Source of the DNA: Flexistipes sinusarabici DSM 4947
GTDB lineage: Bacteria; Chrysiogenota; Deferribacteres; Deferribacterales; Flexistipitaceae
Assembly: GCF_000218625.1 (NCBI RefSeq)
Contig: NC_015672.1
Location: 1 to 64,000, forward strand
Length of the DNA: 64,000 bases
Reading direction: 5' to 3'
The notes below the pieces were generated by a model that was not told where the DNA came from, did no database searches, and worked only from the letters and a program-made list of their open reading frames with translations. Position 1 is the stretch's first letter. Each line of letters opens with the position of its first letter. Position numbers and translations under genes: made by a program. This document shows, one piece after another, positions 20,510 to 30,390 of this stretch.

Positions 20510-21306
20510 AATTTTGTTACCAGAGTTAAATAGAAATAAAGCACCGGTGCAGCGAATATCAGAGAATCCAGCCTGTCCAGCATTCCTCCGTGACCGGGGA
20601 AAAGATTCCCGCTGTCTTTAACGCCGGCGAGCCGCTTAAACATGGATTCGATTAGGTCACCAATTGAGCCTGATGCTACTATTAGCAGTGCAGTAACTAT
20701 TGTATGCATTATGTTGAAGAGACCGAAAATATTTGAATAAATTAGCCCACCAATAATGCCGCCTGCAAAAGCAGCTATCAGGCCTTCGACACTTTTTTTT
20801 GGGCTGATTATTTTATAAAGTTTGGTTCTGCCGAATTTTGTCCCGAAAAAATAAGCAAAAGTGTCGCTAATCCAGATTATGATCAGGAGGTAGAATATAT
20901 GATGATAACTGAAATGTCTCAAAAGTTGAATAAAAGAGAGAAAAAAGGGTATATAGAAAACATTCAGCATAGTGACGGATACGGTTTTGAAATTGTCATC
21001 CAGAGGCTTTGAACCAAAAAGCTTTATAACCAGCGATAGAAAGGAAACGAGAAAAACAGTGAAAAGAAAAATGTTAAGATCCTTCATCAGAAATGCAAAA
21101 GGTATAAGGAATGCTCCGATAAAAGTAGGAAACCGAAGAAATGATAAACCCGATTTAGTCAATAAAGAAGAAAACTCTATTGTTGCAATCAGTATAATGA
21201 CTTCAAGCCCGATAAAAAAAGCGACATCATTAAAGTAAATAATGGCAATAATAATAGGAGGAATGATTAATACGGCAGTCAATACTCTCTTTAAAAGATT
21301 ACTCAA
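20506..21306 (-). CDS. cdsA: Phosphatidate cytidylyltransferase
   Basis: CdsA makes CDP-diacylglycerol for phospholipid synthesis in the inner membrane. The 266-residue protein is very hydrophobic with about seven or eight membrane segments. It ends with the family signature region [18 protein letters not shown] followed by [15 protein letters not shown]. It lies between uppS and dxr in a lipid/isoprenoid operon and overlaps dxr. Confidence 0.95.
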   Translation of the reverse strand: MSNLLKRVLTAVLIIPPIIIAIIYFNDVAFFIGLEVIILIATIEFSSLLTKSGLSFLRFPTFIGAFLIPFAFLMKDLNIFLFTVFLVSFLSLVIKLFGSKPLDDNFKTVSVTMLNVFYIPFFLSFIQLLRHFSYHHIFYLLIIIWISDTFAYFFGTKFGRTKLYKIISPKKSVEGLIAAFAGGIIGGLIYSNIFGLFNIMHTIVTALLIVASGSIGDLIESMFKRLAGVKDSGNLFPGHGGMLDRLDSLIFAAPVLYFYLTLVTKL

Positions 21307-21320
21307 AAACCCTCCTCATT

Positions 21321-22037
21321 TTATTTGTGTATTTGTTCATCAGTCTTGCCGAAACGCCTAATTCTTGCAGCATACTCTTCCAAAGCGAGATCGAACTCAT
21401 CTTCAAAAAAGCCGGGCCACAATGTCTGAGTGAAGTAAAGTTCAGCATATGCAAGCCGCCAAAGCATAAAATTGCTTATCCGCTTTTCCCCGCTTGTCCT
21501 TATCAACAAATCAACATCCGGTATATCCGGGTTATATAAATAATTCTCAAAAATTTTATCGGCATCTTCGAGCTGTAACTTGTTATTTGAATAATCCCGG
21601 GCAAATTTAACAGCAGCATCAATTATTTCATGTCTTCCGCCATAGCTGAGGCATAAATTCAAATTTAGGCCAGTGTTTGAACCTGACAGGTGAAGAGCGT
21701 TATCAAGCTTGGCAACGACATTTGCCGGGAGCATATCGGTGCGTCCGGAAACAGTCAACTTAATGTTTTCATTAATGATATTATTGAGCTCTTTATCGAT
21801 AAACTCGCTCAATATTTTCATCAGGGCGTTTATTTCTTCAGCAGGTCTCAGCCAGTTTTCGGTGGAAAAAGCGAAAAGAGAAAGATGTTTAATCCCGCAT
21901 TCCGCGGCATGTTTTACAATACGTTTTACAGCCTTTACGCCTTCCCTGTGACCAAAAATCCTTGGCAGACCCCTGCGTTTAGCCCATCGGCCGTTGCCGT
22001 CCATGATGATGGCAACGTGTCGCGGCAAGGACTCCAT
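21321..22037 (-). CDS. uppS: Undecaprenyl diphosphate synthase (cis-prenyltransferase)
   Basis: UppS extends farnesyl diphosphate with isopentenyl units to make the lipid carrier for peptidoglycan. The catalytic Asp is in IMDGNGRWAKRRG (about residue 13). LSLFAFSTENW and the C-terminal DLLIRTSGEKRISNFMLWR signature are clear. Length (238) is normal. Its ATG overlaps the frr stop by one base. Confidence 0.96.
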   Translation of the reverse strand: MESLPRHVAIIMDGNGRWAKRRGLPRIFGHREGVKAVKRIVKHAAECGIKHLSLFAFSTENWLRPAEEINALMKILSEFIDKELNNIINENIKLTVSGRTDMLPANVVAKLDNALHLSGSNTGLNLNLCLSYGGRHEIIDAAVKFARDYSNNKLQLEDADKIFENYLYNPDIPDVDLLIRTSGEKRISNFMLWRLAYAELYFTQTLWPGFFEDEFDLALEEYAARIRRFGKTDEQIHK

Positions 22038-22594
22038 TATATTTGCATTACCTCGTCTTCTTTTTTGCTTGTAAGTTCATCAATTTTGTCGATATATTCA
22101 TCCGTTAGATTTTGAATTTGTTCCAAAGCTTTTTTGGCGTCATCTTCAGAGATTTCTTTTTCCTTTTCTAATTTTTTTATATCTTCGTTACCGCTTCGGC
22201 GCTCATTCCTTATGGCGATTTTGGCCTCTTCCGACATTTTTTTTACCATTTTCATTATCTCTTTACGTCTCTCTTCAGTAAGCTGAGGGATGGGAACCCG
22301 TATAATAGTTCCGTCATTCGATGGGTTGAACCCCATGTTGCTCGATTGAATTGCCTTCTCAATTTCAGCAATCATATTGGGATCCCACGGCTGAATTGTT
22401 ACAAGTCTCGCATCCGGCGCCTGCAGGGTGGCAACCTGTGAAACCGGAGTCGGCGTCCCGTAATAGTTTACCTTTACATTGTCAAACATGGTAACGGAAG
22501 CCCTGCCTGTCCTGACACTCCTCAGCTCATCCCTGTAATGTTCAAGTGTTTTCTTCATTTGTTTTTTTAAATCTTTGATTACATCATTATACAT
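22037..22594 (-). CDS. frr: Ribosome recycling factor
   Basis: RRF splits post-termination ribosomes together with EF-G. The 185-residue protein has the standard two-domain pattern: the conserved LRTGRAS-like segment appears as VRTGRASVTMFD, then YYGTPTPVSQVA and the C-terminal helical KMVKKMSEEAKIAIRNERR. It follows pyrH after 4 bases, a common bacterial pairing. Confidence 0.96.
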   Translation of the reverse strand: MYNDVIKDLKKQMKKTLEHYRDELRSVRTGRASVTMFDNVKVNYYGTPTPVSQVATLQAPDARLVTIQPWDPNMIAEIEKAIQSSNMGFNPSNDGTIIRVPIPQLTEERRKEIMKMVKKMSEEAKIAIRNERRSGNEDIKKLEKEKEISEDDAKKALEQIQNLTDEYIDKIDELTSKKEDEVMQI

Positions 22595-22598
22595 ATGG

Positions 22599-23312
22599 CT
22601 ATCCCTCCACCAATGTTCCTATTTTTTCTCCGGTAACAACCCTTTTTAAGTTACCTTTACCGAAAAGATCAAATACTATTATCGGTATGCTGTTGTCCAT
22701 ACACATACTAATAGCAGTTGAATCCATAACCTTCAATCCCTTGTTTAAGACATCAAGATATTTTATTGTGGAAAACTTTTTGGCATCCGGATCTTTGACA
22801 GGATCGGAAGAATAAACCCCGTCAACCTTAGTTGCCTTCATGACAACTTCGGCATTAATTTCCGATGCCCTCAGCGTTGCGGCTGTATCTGTTGTAAAAT
22901 AAGGGTTGCCTGTTCCGCCACCGAAAATAACCACTCTGTCCTTTTCAAGGTGCCTCATGGCTCTCCGCCTGATAAAGGGTTCGGCAATCTCCCTCATTTC
23001 AATAGCCGTTTGAACACGTGTTTGTACGTTTAATGTTTCCAGGGCGTTCTGCAGTGCAAGGGAATTCATTATCGTGGCCAGCATCCCCATATAATCAGCC
23101 GATACTCTGTCCATATCTTTGGCTGACTCGGATACACCACGGAAAATATTTCCACCGCCTATTACAACACCTATTTTTACGCCAAGATTATGAATGGTCT
23201 GTATCTCTTCGGCAATGTACTTTACCGTGTCGCCGTCAATACCATAATTCAGCCTGCCCATAAGAGCTTCGCCGCTGAGTTTTAAAAGAATTCTGTCAAA
23301 TTTCAGAGACAT
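22599..23312 (-). CDS. pyrH: Uridylate kinase
   Basis: PyrH phosphorylates UMP to UDP. The amino-acid-kinase fold shows LLKLSGEAL at the N-terminus, [29 protein letters not shown] and [10 protein letters not shown]. The length, about 237, is normal. I chose the ATG at 23312, which has GAGGGTGG just upstream; a start two codons earlier is possible. It overlaps the end of the small membrane protein gene before it. rpsB and tsf, frequent neighbours of pyrH, are absent. Confidence 0.95.
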   Translation of the reverse strand: MSLKFDRILLKLSGEALMGRLNYGIDGDTVKYIAEEIQTIHNLGVKIGVVIGGGNIFRGVSESAKDMDRVSADYMGMLATIMNSLALQNALETLNVQTRVQTAIEMREIAEPFIRRRAMRHLEKDRVVIFGGGTGNPYFTTDTAATLRASEINAEVVMKATKVDGVYSSDPVKDPDAKKFSTIKYLDVLNKGLKVMDSTAISMCMDNSIPIIVFDLFGKGNLKRVVTGEKIGTLVEG

Positions 23313-23652
23313 TTCCACCCTCTATCGGTTCTATTTGCTCAATTTTATGTTTAAATATAATGTTTTTTTTCAATAAAGGTATGCTTACATTATCAGAATA
23401 CTGAACGGTGTAAGAGGTAGCTTTGCCTAAATCCTCTATTTTTATAGCATTTTTCCCGAGTGTTATATTCAGATCATTAGCCTGCTCTTTGATGCTGTCG
23501 GTCAGTGCTTTTCGTGAAATCTTTTCGTCATTGCTTATAATTTCAAGTGTAGCGGATTTGAATATGTAATATTTTATCCAAGGCAGAGTAAAGATAAATG
23601 CAAGGTAGATGAAAATGACAATGACTGCTATTTTTATAATCTTAAATATCAT
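23296..23652 (-). CDS. Small single-pass membrane protein, DUF4845-like layout
   Basis: This 118-residue protein has one N-terminal membrane segment (about residues 5-27) followed by a mixed alpha/beta soluble part of about 90 residues. I do not recognise it firmly. Size, topology and position after lepA-lepB resemble the DUF4845 proteins that follow lepB in many proteobacteria, but that is inference from layout. Its 3' end overlaps the pyrH start, suggesting translational coupling. Confidence 0.7.
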   Translation of the reverse strand: MIFKIIKIAVIVIFIYLAFIFTLPWIKYYIFKSATLEIISNDEKISRKALTDSIKEQANDLNITLGKNAIKIEDLGKATSYTVQYSDNVSIPLLKKNIIFKHKIEQIEPIEGGNVSEI

Positions 23653-23809
23653 TGGCTTTTCCTGTGAAAATGTTTTTTAAATCGGGATTAAATGTAACTT
23701 TGTTCAATCCTGACATATGATTCCGCCTAAACATATATCATAAGTAATACAGACTCAGTAACACTGTCTGGCTTATATTTTTAATTATAGCATTAAAACA
23801 AAAAATTTT

Positions 23810-24394
23810 TCAATTAATAAGATTTAGAATTCTGTTAAATCGGATTTCAATACCGTCACTTGTATCCCATGACCAGTATATGATAAAAGCTTCACCCTTT
23901 ATCATATTTCTGGAAATAAATCCCCAGTACCTTCCGTCAAAGCTGGAGTCTCTGTTATCACCCATGACAAAATATTTACCTTCAGGGACAGTAAAAGTTT
24001 CAGTGTGAAATCTGTTCCCCAAAAAAGTGCTTAACCGGCTTGAGTCTGTATAACGAGCGTACTTTTCTTTCAAAAGGTGTCCGTTCCGATACACGTTTTT
24101 ACCGTCCAGCCTGATTTCATCACCTGGTGTGCCTATAACCCTTTTGATAAAATCTTTGGACGGGTCAAGGGGGTATTCAAAAACAATTATATCTTTGTAA
24201 TCAGGCTTACTGAAAGAATACGCCAATTTATTGACCAAAATATGATCACCTATTAAAAGTGTGTTGAGCATGGAGCCGGAGGGTATTTTGTACGCCTGTA
24301 CAAAAAAAGCTCTTATGATCATTGCAATTACAAAAGCTACAATAATTGAATCAAAGGTATCTCTGAATTTACTTTTATGTTCTTTTTCTGCCAT
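23810..24394 (-). CDS. lepB: Signal peptidase I
   Basis: LepB removes signal peptides from exported proteins at the membrane surface. One N-terminal membrane segment (about 16-34) precedes the catalytic Ser41 in IPSGSM. The general-base Lys84 is in KRVIGTPGDE, and the conserved GDNRDSSFDGRYWGFI follows. The 194-residue length fits the short bacterial form. I chose the ATG at 24394 because GTGAGG lies 6 bases upstream; an in-frame GTG at 24406 overlaps the lepA stop. lepA is directly upstream. Confidence 0.95.
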   Translation of the reverse strand: MAEKEHKSKFRDTFDSIIVAFVIAMIIRAFFVQAYKIPSGSMLNTLLIGDHILVNKLAYSFSKPDYKDIIVFEYPLDPSKDFIKRVIGTPGDEIRLDGKNVYRNGHLLKEKYARYTDSSRLSTFLGNRFHTETFTVPEGKYFVMGDNRDSSFDGRYWGFISRNMIKGEAFIIYWSWDTSDGIEIRFNRILNLIN

Positions 24395-24405
24395 ATTTAT
24401 CCTCA

Positions 24406-26211
24406 CTAACTGTCATCGCCGATCTTTAAAATTGCAAGGAAAGCATCCTGAGGGACATCAACTTTACCCACTCGCTTCATACGTCTCTTGCCTTCCTTCT
24501 GTTTTTCAAGCAGTTTTTTCTTGCGGGTAATGTCACCTCCGTAACATTTGGCCGTAACGTTCTTACGGTAAGCCTTTACCGTTGAACGGGCTATAATTTT
24601 ATTACCCAGAGCCGCCTGTATTGCAACATCGAACATCTGTCTCGGTATTACTTCTTTTAATTTTTCCACAAGTTCCTTACCTTTGTAATAAGCCTGATCT
24701 CTGTGTGCAATTATGCTTAATGCGTCCACAGGCTCTTTGTTGATAAGAATATCCAGTTTTACCATATCCGATTCTTTGTAACCCGCCGGCTCATAATCAA
24801 ATGAAGCGTAGCCTTTCGATGATGATTTCAGTTTATCGTAAAAATCCATGACAACTTCTGCCAGTGGAATGTCGTATTCAAGAATGACTCTTGTCTCAGA
24901 AAGAAAGTTCATGTTTTTCTGGATGCCCCTTCTGTGTTGTAAAAGTTGAATCACCGGCCCCACAAAGTCGCTGGGTAGTATTATTGTTGCACTTATAAAC
25001 GGCTCTTCTATCTTTTCAATTTCCGTAACCTCAGGCAGATCCACCGGACTGTCCACTTCAACCATCTCTCCGTCTTTTTTGAAAACATGGTAAACAACGG
25101 TGGGGGCAGTTGTTATAAGATTGAGATCGTATTCCCTTTCAAGCCTCTCCTGTATAATTTCCATGTGCAGCAAACCTAAAAATCCGCACCTGAAACCAAA
25201 GCCCAGAGCGACTGAATTTTCAGGTTCAAATGTTATGGAGCTGTCGTTTAAAATCAGCTTTTCCAGAGCATCTCTCAAGTCGTCATAATCTTTTGTATCA
25301 ACGGGATAAATCCCGCAAAAAACAACAGGTTTCACATCTTTAAACCCCGGCAGCAAGTCGGTTGCAGGATTACTTACCAGTGTTATAGTATCCCCTATTT
25401 TTACATCTTTCAGCCTTTTCACTCCGGCCATAATAAAACCGACTTCCCCGGAATAAAGTTCGTCCTCGAAAATAGGCAGAGGATTAAACACCCCTATTTT
25501 GTCCACTTCATACTCTCTGCCTGTTGCTAAAAATTTAATGCTGTCGCCAACCCTGATATTGCCGTCATACAGCCTCACAAGTATAATTACACCCTGATAA
25601 GGGTCGTACCAGGAATCAAAGACAAGGGCTTTGGTGGGTTTTGTCCCGTCACCTGAAGGCGGAGGTATCTTTTTAACAATTGCCTCCATTATCTCTTTTG
25701 TCCCTATATTGTCTTTTGCGCTGGCAGGGATTGCTTCGGAGGCATCTAAACCTATAAAGTCCTCTATCTCTTTTTTTACCTTTTCCGGCTCAGCGCTGGG
25801 CAGGTCGATTTTGTTTATTACGGGTATAAGCTCAAGCCCCTGGTCCACTGCCATATAGACATTGGCAATGGTTTGTGCTTCCACTCCCTGGGAAGCGTCC
25901 ACCACAATTAAAGCACCTTCACATGCTGCAAGACTTCTCGATACTTCATAAGTAAAATCCACGTGCCCCGGCGTGTCTATGAGGTTCAGCTGATAAATGT
26001 TGCCATCATCAGCTTTGTAATGCAGCCTGACTGTCTGTGCCTTGATTGTTATTCCTCTTTCCCTTTCTATATCCATGCGATCAAGATATTGTTCTTTCAT
26101 CAAACGCTTTTCCAATGCACCAGTATGCTCTATCAGACGGTCAGCCAGGGTAGACTTACCGTGGTCTATATGTGCAATAATTGAAAAATTTCGTATAAAC
26201 TTTTTATCCAT
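24406..26211 (-). CDS. lepA: Elongation factor 4 (LepA), translational GTPase
   Basis: LepA is a ribosome-bound GTPase that helps translation or ribosome assembly under stress. G1 is [14 protein letters not shown] near residue 10, G3 is DTPGHVDF and G4 is NKIDLP. The LepA-specific C-terminus is present ([19 protein letters not shown] and [18 protein letters not shown]). Length (601) is normal. The lepA-lepB order is common. Confidence 0.97.
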   Translation of the reverse strand: MDKKFIRNFSIIAHIDHGKSTLADRLIEHTGALEKRLMKEQYLDRMDIERERGITIKAQTVRLHYKADDGNIYQLNLIDTPGHVDFTYEVSRSLAACEGALIVVDASQGVEAQTIANVYMAVDQGLELIPVINKIDLPSAEPEKVKKEIEDFIGLDASEAIPASAKDNIGTKEIMEAIVKKIPPPSGDGTKPTKALVFDSWYDPYQGVIILVRLYDGNIRVGDSIKFLATGREYEVDKIGVFNPLPIFEDELYSGEVGFIMAGVKRLKDVKIGDTITLVSNPATDLLPGFKDVKPVVFCGIYPVDTKDYDDLRDALEKLILNDSSITFEPENSVALGFGFRCGFLGLLHMEIIQERLEREYDLNLITTAPTVVYHVFKKDGEMVEVDSPVDLPEVTEIEKIEEPFISATIILPSDFVGPVIQLLQHRRGIQKNMNFLSETRVILEYDIPLAEVVMDFYDKLKSSSKGYASFDYEPAGYKESDMVKLDILINKEPVDALSIIAHRDQAYYKGKELVEKLKEVIPRQMFDVAIQAALGNKIIARSTVKAYRKNVTAKCYGGDITRKKKLLEKQKEGKRRMKRVGKVDVPQDAFLAILKIGDDS

Positions 26212-26221
26212 AAAACTTAAA

Positions 26222-27547
26222 TTAACCCCGCCCTACACTTGTGTATTTAAATCCGAGTTTATGCATTTTTTCCGGCTCATAAATATTCCTTAAATCAGCC
26301 AGGTAGTGCTTTTTCATCAAATTTTTTATTCTTTGCATGTCAAGCTTTCTGAACTGGTTCCACTCAGTCAGTATTACAAGACAATCCGCCCCCTCAACAG
26401 CGGAATACTCATCTTCACAGTAGTTTATTGAATTGCCGAAAATCTTCTTGGCATTATCGGTAGCAATGGGATCAAATGCTTTAATTTTGCCCTTTTTGCT
26501 GACTATTTCGTTAATTATTGTAATAGACGGGGATTCCCGCATATCATCGGTATTAGGCTTGAAAGATAAGCCCAAAACCCCGATGGTAAGATTTTCAAAA
26601 GCATTTTCCTTTGTATGATCAACTTCAAGCAGTTGGGCAATTTTTTCAACCATTTTGAATTTCTGCTGCTCATTAACCTTAATGGTGGTGTTAATAAGAT
26701 TGAAATCATATCCGTACTCTTTTGCAATATAAGCCAAGGCCTGAGTGTCCTTAGGGAAACAGGAGCCCCCATAACCGGGACCGGGGTGCAAAAATTTTGG
26801 GCTAATCCTGCCGTCCATCCCCATTGCTTTGGCTACTTTATGAACATCCGCTCCGGCAAGATCGCAGAGATTTGCAATTTCGTTAATATACGTGATTTTT
26901 AAGGCCAGAAAAGCATTTGATGCGTATTTGATCATCTCAGCTGTCTCGATGTTTGTAATAACAAAAGGTGCTTCATTAAGATAGTGGGCACTGTAAACAT
27001 CTTTCATAATGGCAACAGCTTCTTCACTCTCAGCACCTATGACTATTCTATCAGGTTTCATAAAGTCGTGAACGGCAGCGCCCTCCCTTAAAAATTCAGG
27101 ATTACTGACCACATCGAATCTTTTATTCTCTCCGGCGACATCTCTGATTATATTTTTAACATGCTGGCCTGTTCCAACAGGTACGGTACTTTTGTCCACA
27201 ACCACTTTATATCCGTTTAGGTTTTCTGCAATTTTGCGTGCAACATTCTCTACAAATGTTAAGTCAGCTGACCCGTTTTCTTTTGGTGGTGTTCCAACTG
27301 CTATAAAAACCACCAGATTGTTTTTTATTGTTTCATCGATATCTGTGGTGAATTTGAGCCTCTCCTCTTTTACATTTTTTTCTATTATCGGCTCTAACCC
27401 AGGCTCATAGATGGGTATTTCCCCGTTGTTTAACTTGTCTATTTTTTCCTTGTCTATGTCCACACAAGTAACATACATACCGTATTCCGCCAGGCATGAG
27501 CCCGTCACCAGCCCTACATAACCTGTTCCAATTACAGCAACTCTCAT
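26222..27547 (-). CDS. ugd: UDP-glucose 6-dehydrogenase
   Basis: Ugd oxidises UDP-glucose to UDP-glucuronate for surface polysaccharides. The NAD loop [10 protein letters not shown] is at the N-terminus, with [14 protein letters not shown] and NPEFLREG following. The catalytic cysteine is in [15 protein letters not shown] near residue 260. Length (441) is normal. It lies 10 bases upstream of lepA on the same strand. The upstream side is AT-rich repeat and mobile DNA. Confidence 0.95.
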   Translation of the reverse strand: MRVAVIGTGYVGLVTGSCLAEYGMYVTCVDIDKEKIDKLNNGEIPIYEPGLEPIIEKNVKEERLKFTTDIDETIKNNLVVFIAVGTPPKENGSADLTFVENVARKIAENLNGYKVVVDKSTVPVGTGQHVKNIIRDVAGENKRFDVVSNPEFLREGAAVHDFMKPDRIVIGAESEEAVAIMKDVYSAHYLNEAPFVITNIETAEMIKYASNAFLALKITYINEIANLCDLAGADVHKVAKAMGMDGRISPKFLHPGPGYGGSCFPKDTQALAYIAKEYGYDFNLINTTIKVNEQQKFKMVEKIAQLLEVDHTKENAFENLTIGVLGLSFKPNTDDMRESPSITIINEIVSKKGKIKAFDPIATDNAKKIFGNSINYCEDEYSAVEGADCLVILTEWNQFRKLDMQRIKNLMKKHYLADLRNIYEPEKMHKLGFKYTSVGRG

Positions 27548-27660
27548 CTTTCACTCCTGAATACCAATGTTTAAAAGCTGCTTTGTTTTATATTAAAGCT
27601 GATTCTTTTTCAAGAATTAGTTTATCTGCCAACCGTGCATACAACTTTATCAATTTCCTT

Positions 27661-27730
27661 AACCTCAACTACCTTAAATACCTCAAATACTTCAATTACC
27701 TTAAATACCTTTAGCTACCTTTAACTACCT
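27661..27730. repeat. Degenerate 9-10 bp tandem repeat
   Basis: Seven successive units of the form ACCTTAAAT, ACCTCAAAT, ACTTCAATT, ACCTTAAAT, ACCTTTAGCT and so on run through this stretch upstream of ugd. A shorter piece of the same kind (CCTCAAATACCTTTAACAAC) lies next to the MITE copy at 52262. The remaining bases from 27548 to 27812 show no gene. Confidence 0.65.
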
Positions 27731-27822
27731 CTCTTTCAAACATCAATTTATATTATGACTTGCAGCAATAAATTAATTTAATATATTTAAATATTAGTTT
27801 AGAACAGCTTGGATTCAGCTTT

Positions 27823-28113
27823 CTGACGTCACCCCATTTTTCGCAGTGCAGATATTTTTCAATGTAATTTGCACGCATTTCGCAGCCGAAACTCGAAACT
27901 ACTGTCGCTAAACGTCTACACCCTCCTCTCATAATTGTTTTTATTTGCAAATATTTATCCACTTTACATTCCAACACAGGGTGTGACCGCTAACCGGCAG
28001 TACGTTTCTCAGACATCGGCTGCTTCATTTGTGCAAATTACATTGAAATCAGAGTCATGTTAGCTAAGTATATGTAAAACAATACTTTTATATAATTTTT
28101 GGGGAGATGCCAG
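27823..28113 (+). mobile_element. Foldback MITE, copy 1 (291 bp, empty for the 40-bp repeat)
   Basis: This non-coding unit starts with CTGACGTCACCCC and ends with the imperfect inverse GGGGAGATGCCAG. It is flanked by a 9-bp direct repeat TTCAGCTTT (27814-27822 and 28114-28122). Inside, TTTCAATGTAATTTGCAC (27857-27874) and its exact complement (28031-28048), plus GCAGCCGA and TCGGCTGC, let it fold into a long hairpin. The same sequence recurs at 39018 and 52262. Removing the 40-bp insertion from copy 2 gives exactly the same length, 291 bp. Confidence 0.85.
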
Positions 28114-28197
28114 TTCAGCTTTTTGGCACCCTCCCATTTTCTCAAAAAGATATTTGATAAGTATTTGTAAAGAAAGGTAAAAGATGAAGATAAGTGA

Positions 28198-28266
28198 TTG
28201 AATAAGCCTCCTTTTTCCTGTATAGTGAATTTACCATAAAGCACTAACAAAAAAGAAAAAGGAGGC
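28198..28266 (+). promoter_or_regulatory. Transposase promoter with hairpin that hides the ribosome site in read-through RNA
   Basis: The promoter is TTGAAT (28198-28203), 17 bases, TATAGT (28221-28226). A 12-bp perfect inverted repeat, GCCTCCTTTTTC at 28206-28217 and its complement at 28255-28266, places the ribosome site AAGGAGG in the 3' arm. The 5' arm lies between -35 and -10. Transcripts from this promoter would lack it and be translatable, whereas read-through transcripts would sequester the ribosome site. Confidence 0.75.
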
Positions 28267-28271
28267 AGTTT

Positions 28272-29537
28272 ATGATAGGTGAAATTAGGAAAAATGTGAA
28301 GAGAAAAATTGTGAGTGTAGCATCATCAATTTCAGAGGATAATGTAAGTGTAAAAAAGCCCCTTCATAAACATATTTTGGAAATAGTAACCGGAGTATTA
28401 GCCTCAAAGAGCTGCAACTTAACAGAAATAGCAAGAAGCCTGAAGGAAGATATAGCCATAAAAGACACTTTAAAAAGGATACGCCGTAATGTCCATGATC
28501 ACCCAGAGATTCTTGAATTGTCGAATTATTACAATATGAACAAGTGGAAAGACAAAGTAAGGGAAGAAACAATAATAGCTTTGGATGCGGGAGACATTTG
28601 TCATCATTTTGGCAATAACTTTGAAAATCATTGTCGTTTAAGAGATGGGAGCAAAGGCAGTACCGGCAACGGTTATTATCTAAATCAAATAAGTTGTTAC
28701 AATCCTTCTGAGAGAATAACATTTCCAATGTATCTTGATATGTACAGCAGCGAAGAACAGAGCTTTAAGAGTATGAACACGGAAAGTATGAAAGCGGTAG
28801 AGAATTTTGTATCAGCAGCTGGACCCAAAGGTTTGTGGGTATTAGACCGTGGTTATGACGGCGGTATTATGCTGAATTATTTTTTAAACAAGGATCTTGA
28901 TTTTGTAACCAGATTAACAAAAAAGCGCCACCTTGTTTTAGGAGGTAAACCGGTAAGTATTCCTGATTTAGTGAAGAAAATAAACAGACGTTACAAAATT
29001 GGGAAATCTTTTAGGTTTGGCTATAAGAAGTGTTATATAAATCTTGAAGGTAAGCTTTACCCTGTGACTGTAATGGTTAATAAGGGGGAGGAGAATAAAG
29101 AGCCTCATATTTTACTTACAAATGGTCACATAAAGAAATCCAGAGAGATTAAGAGACGCGTGACAGGATATTACCACCGCTGGGGCGTGGAAGAATGTTA
29201 CAGATTTGAGAAGCAGGGCTTTGGAATAGAGAAGAGTTTAACCCCTAACTTTAATGCGATAAAATCACTGCTTGGAGCATCCATGTTAGCCTGGAGCGTA
29301 TTGCTGATGGTACAGGAGGATGAAATATTAAAAGAGCAGGTCATTGCAAATTCTAAGAGGGAGAAATCCAAAAAGAAAGATCGACCAAAATTTATATATT
29401 ATAGCCTTTTAGATGGTATTAGCAGAGCATTTATTATGGCTAAGGAAATATTTAGATTTCGAAAACCCAAGCCGCCTAATTTAGCTCCTACAATTGATGA
29501 ATTGTTAAATAAACGTTCACTTGGTATGATACTGTGA
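28272..29537 (+). CDS. IS4-family DDE transposase
   Basis: This 421-residue transposase has the DDE order: first Asp in IALDAGDI (about 101), second Asp in GLWVLDRGYDGG (about 197), and a Y-x-x-x-E/K-type signature HRWGVEECYRFEKQGFGIEKS near residue 297-317 supplying the Glu. That pattern is typical of the IS4 superfamily; I cannot assign the subgroup. The start ATG at 28272 follows AAGGAGGC. It looks intact and potentially active. Confidence 0.88.
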   Translation: MIGEIRKNVKRKIVSVASSISEDNVSVKKPLHKHILEIVTGVLASKSCNLTEIARSLKEDIAIKDTLKRIRRNVHDHPEILELSNYYNMNKWKDKVREETIIALDAGDICHHFGNNFENHCRLRDGSKGSTGNGYYLNQISCYNPSERITFPMYLDMYSSEEQSFKSMNTESMKAVENFVSAAGPKGLWVLDRGYDGGIMLNYFLNKDLDFVTRLTKKRHLVLGGKPVSIPDLVKKINRRYKIGKSFRFGYKKCYINLEGKLYPVTVMVNKGEENKEPHILLTNGHIKKSREIKRRVTGYYHRWGVEECYRFEKQGFGIEKSLTPNFNAIKSLLGASMLAWSVLLMVQEDEILKEQVIANSKREKSKKKDRPKFIYYSLLDGISRAFIMAKEIFRFRKPKPPNLAPTIDELLNKRSLGMIL

Positions 29538-29604
29538 AAAAAATGGGAGGGTGCCAATTGTTTTTTGCAAGTAGAAATTCCCTATTTTTGCAAAAATTTT
29601 TTCC

Positions 29605-30390
29605 CTACCTCGGTGAGGAATTTTTTTTGTTAACAAGCGAATTTTTCACTCGCCAACTTTCCCCCTGAAATACCAGCAAATGACTGTAATGTGTACCACA
29701 TATTTACCAGCCTCTGGCTGGTGCTAGATGAACCAGCCTGTCAATCATAGCTGCGGTCATCTCCTGATTGTAAAAAATATTCACCCATTTGCTGAATTCC
29801 AGATTAGTGGTGATAATCAGGCTCTTGGTTTCATAACACTCAGAAATCACCTGAAATAGCAGTTGTCCACCGACCATATCCAGCGGCACATATCCCCACT
29901 CATCACATATTATCAAATCCAGCTTAGACAGCTTCCTGAACAACTTGTCCAATGCCCCCTGCTGTCTGGCTTCAAGAAGCTTGTTCACCAATCCGGCTGT
30001 TCTGTAAAAACCCACACGCATATCTTCCATGCAAGCCTTAATACCAATGGCTGTAGCAAGGTGGGACTTGCCCGTCCCGGAATTCCCGTATAAAATTAGA
30101 TTCTCCTTACGCCTGACAAATTCTGCAGATTCTATATCTGATATACTTAAGCCGGACGGAAGCTCTAAATCGTCATACACATAATCAGAAAAACTCTTCA
30201 TGTTGTAAAAACCGGCACTCTTTATATTCCTCTGCCTGCGGTTATCAGCCCTATGTTGTATCTCCAGCTGGAACAATTGCAGTAAAAACTTATACCTGTC
30301 TTCTTCCTGTATCTTCTGCATATTATCCACTATATTCCTGCTCAGCTTCAGCTCCTTGCAGGCTTCTGCCACAGACTCAATTACTGACAT
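29605..30390 (-). pseudogene. istB: istB, IS21 transposition ATPase, interrupted by a 39-bp repeat
   Basis: IstB is the AAA+ helper ATPase of IS21 transposition. Walker A NLILYGNSGTGKSHLATAIG and Walker B LDLIICDEWGYV are intact. After MIDRLVH the frame enters a 39-bp hairpin repeat (29689-29727) whose codons give LAPARGW and a stop at 29704. Beyond the repeat the same frame resumes with YSHLLVFQGESWRVK, the expected IstB C-terminus, to a stop at 29605. Removing 39 bases restores about 248 residues. The ATG at 30390 has GCGAGG upstream. The truncated product has 228 residues. Confidence 0.88.
29689..29727 (-). repeat. REP-like 39-bp hairpin repeat inserted in istB
   Basis: On the minus strand it begins CTAGCACCAGCC, loop AGA, GGCTGG, then TAAATATGTGGTACACAT. 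The boundaries are set by the resumption of the istB frame on both sides. It matches the units at 39114 and 52356 end to end, apart from the loop and one base. Confidence 0.88.

Larger units (their letters stand above)
28123..29557 (+). mobile_element. IS4-like insertion sequence, complete copy
   Basis: The 1435-bp element has terminal inverted repeats TTGGCACCCTCCCATTTT (left) matched by its complement at the right end (29540-29557). It carries one transposase gene. Its left flank GATTCAGCTTT recurs as an 11-bp direct repeat only after the second, partial copy at 32353-32363, so the whole 28123-32352 block appears to occupy one insertion site. Confidence 0.88.

Noticed and set aside
27753-27977. 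Small protein encoded within MITE copy 1
   Set aside because: The frame is not kept in copies 2 and 3, and the region is explained by inverted repeats.
27813-28112. CRISPR-like repeat array suggested by recurring sequences
   Set aside because: The recurrence is of whole dispersed elements far apart, not short regular repeats with spacers, and no cas genes are present.
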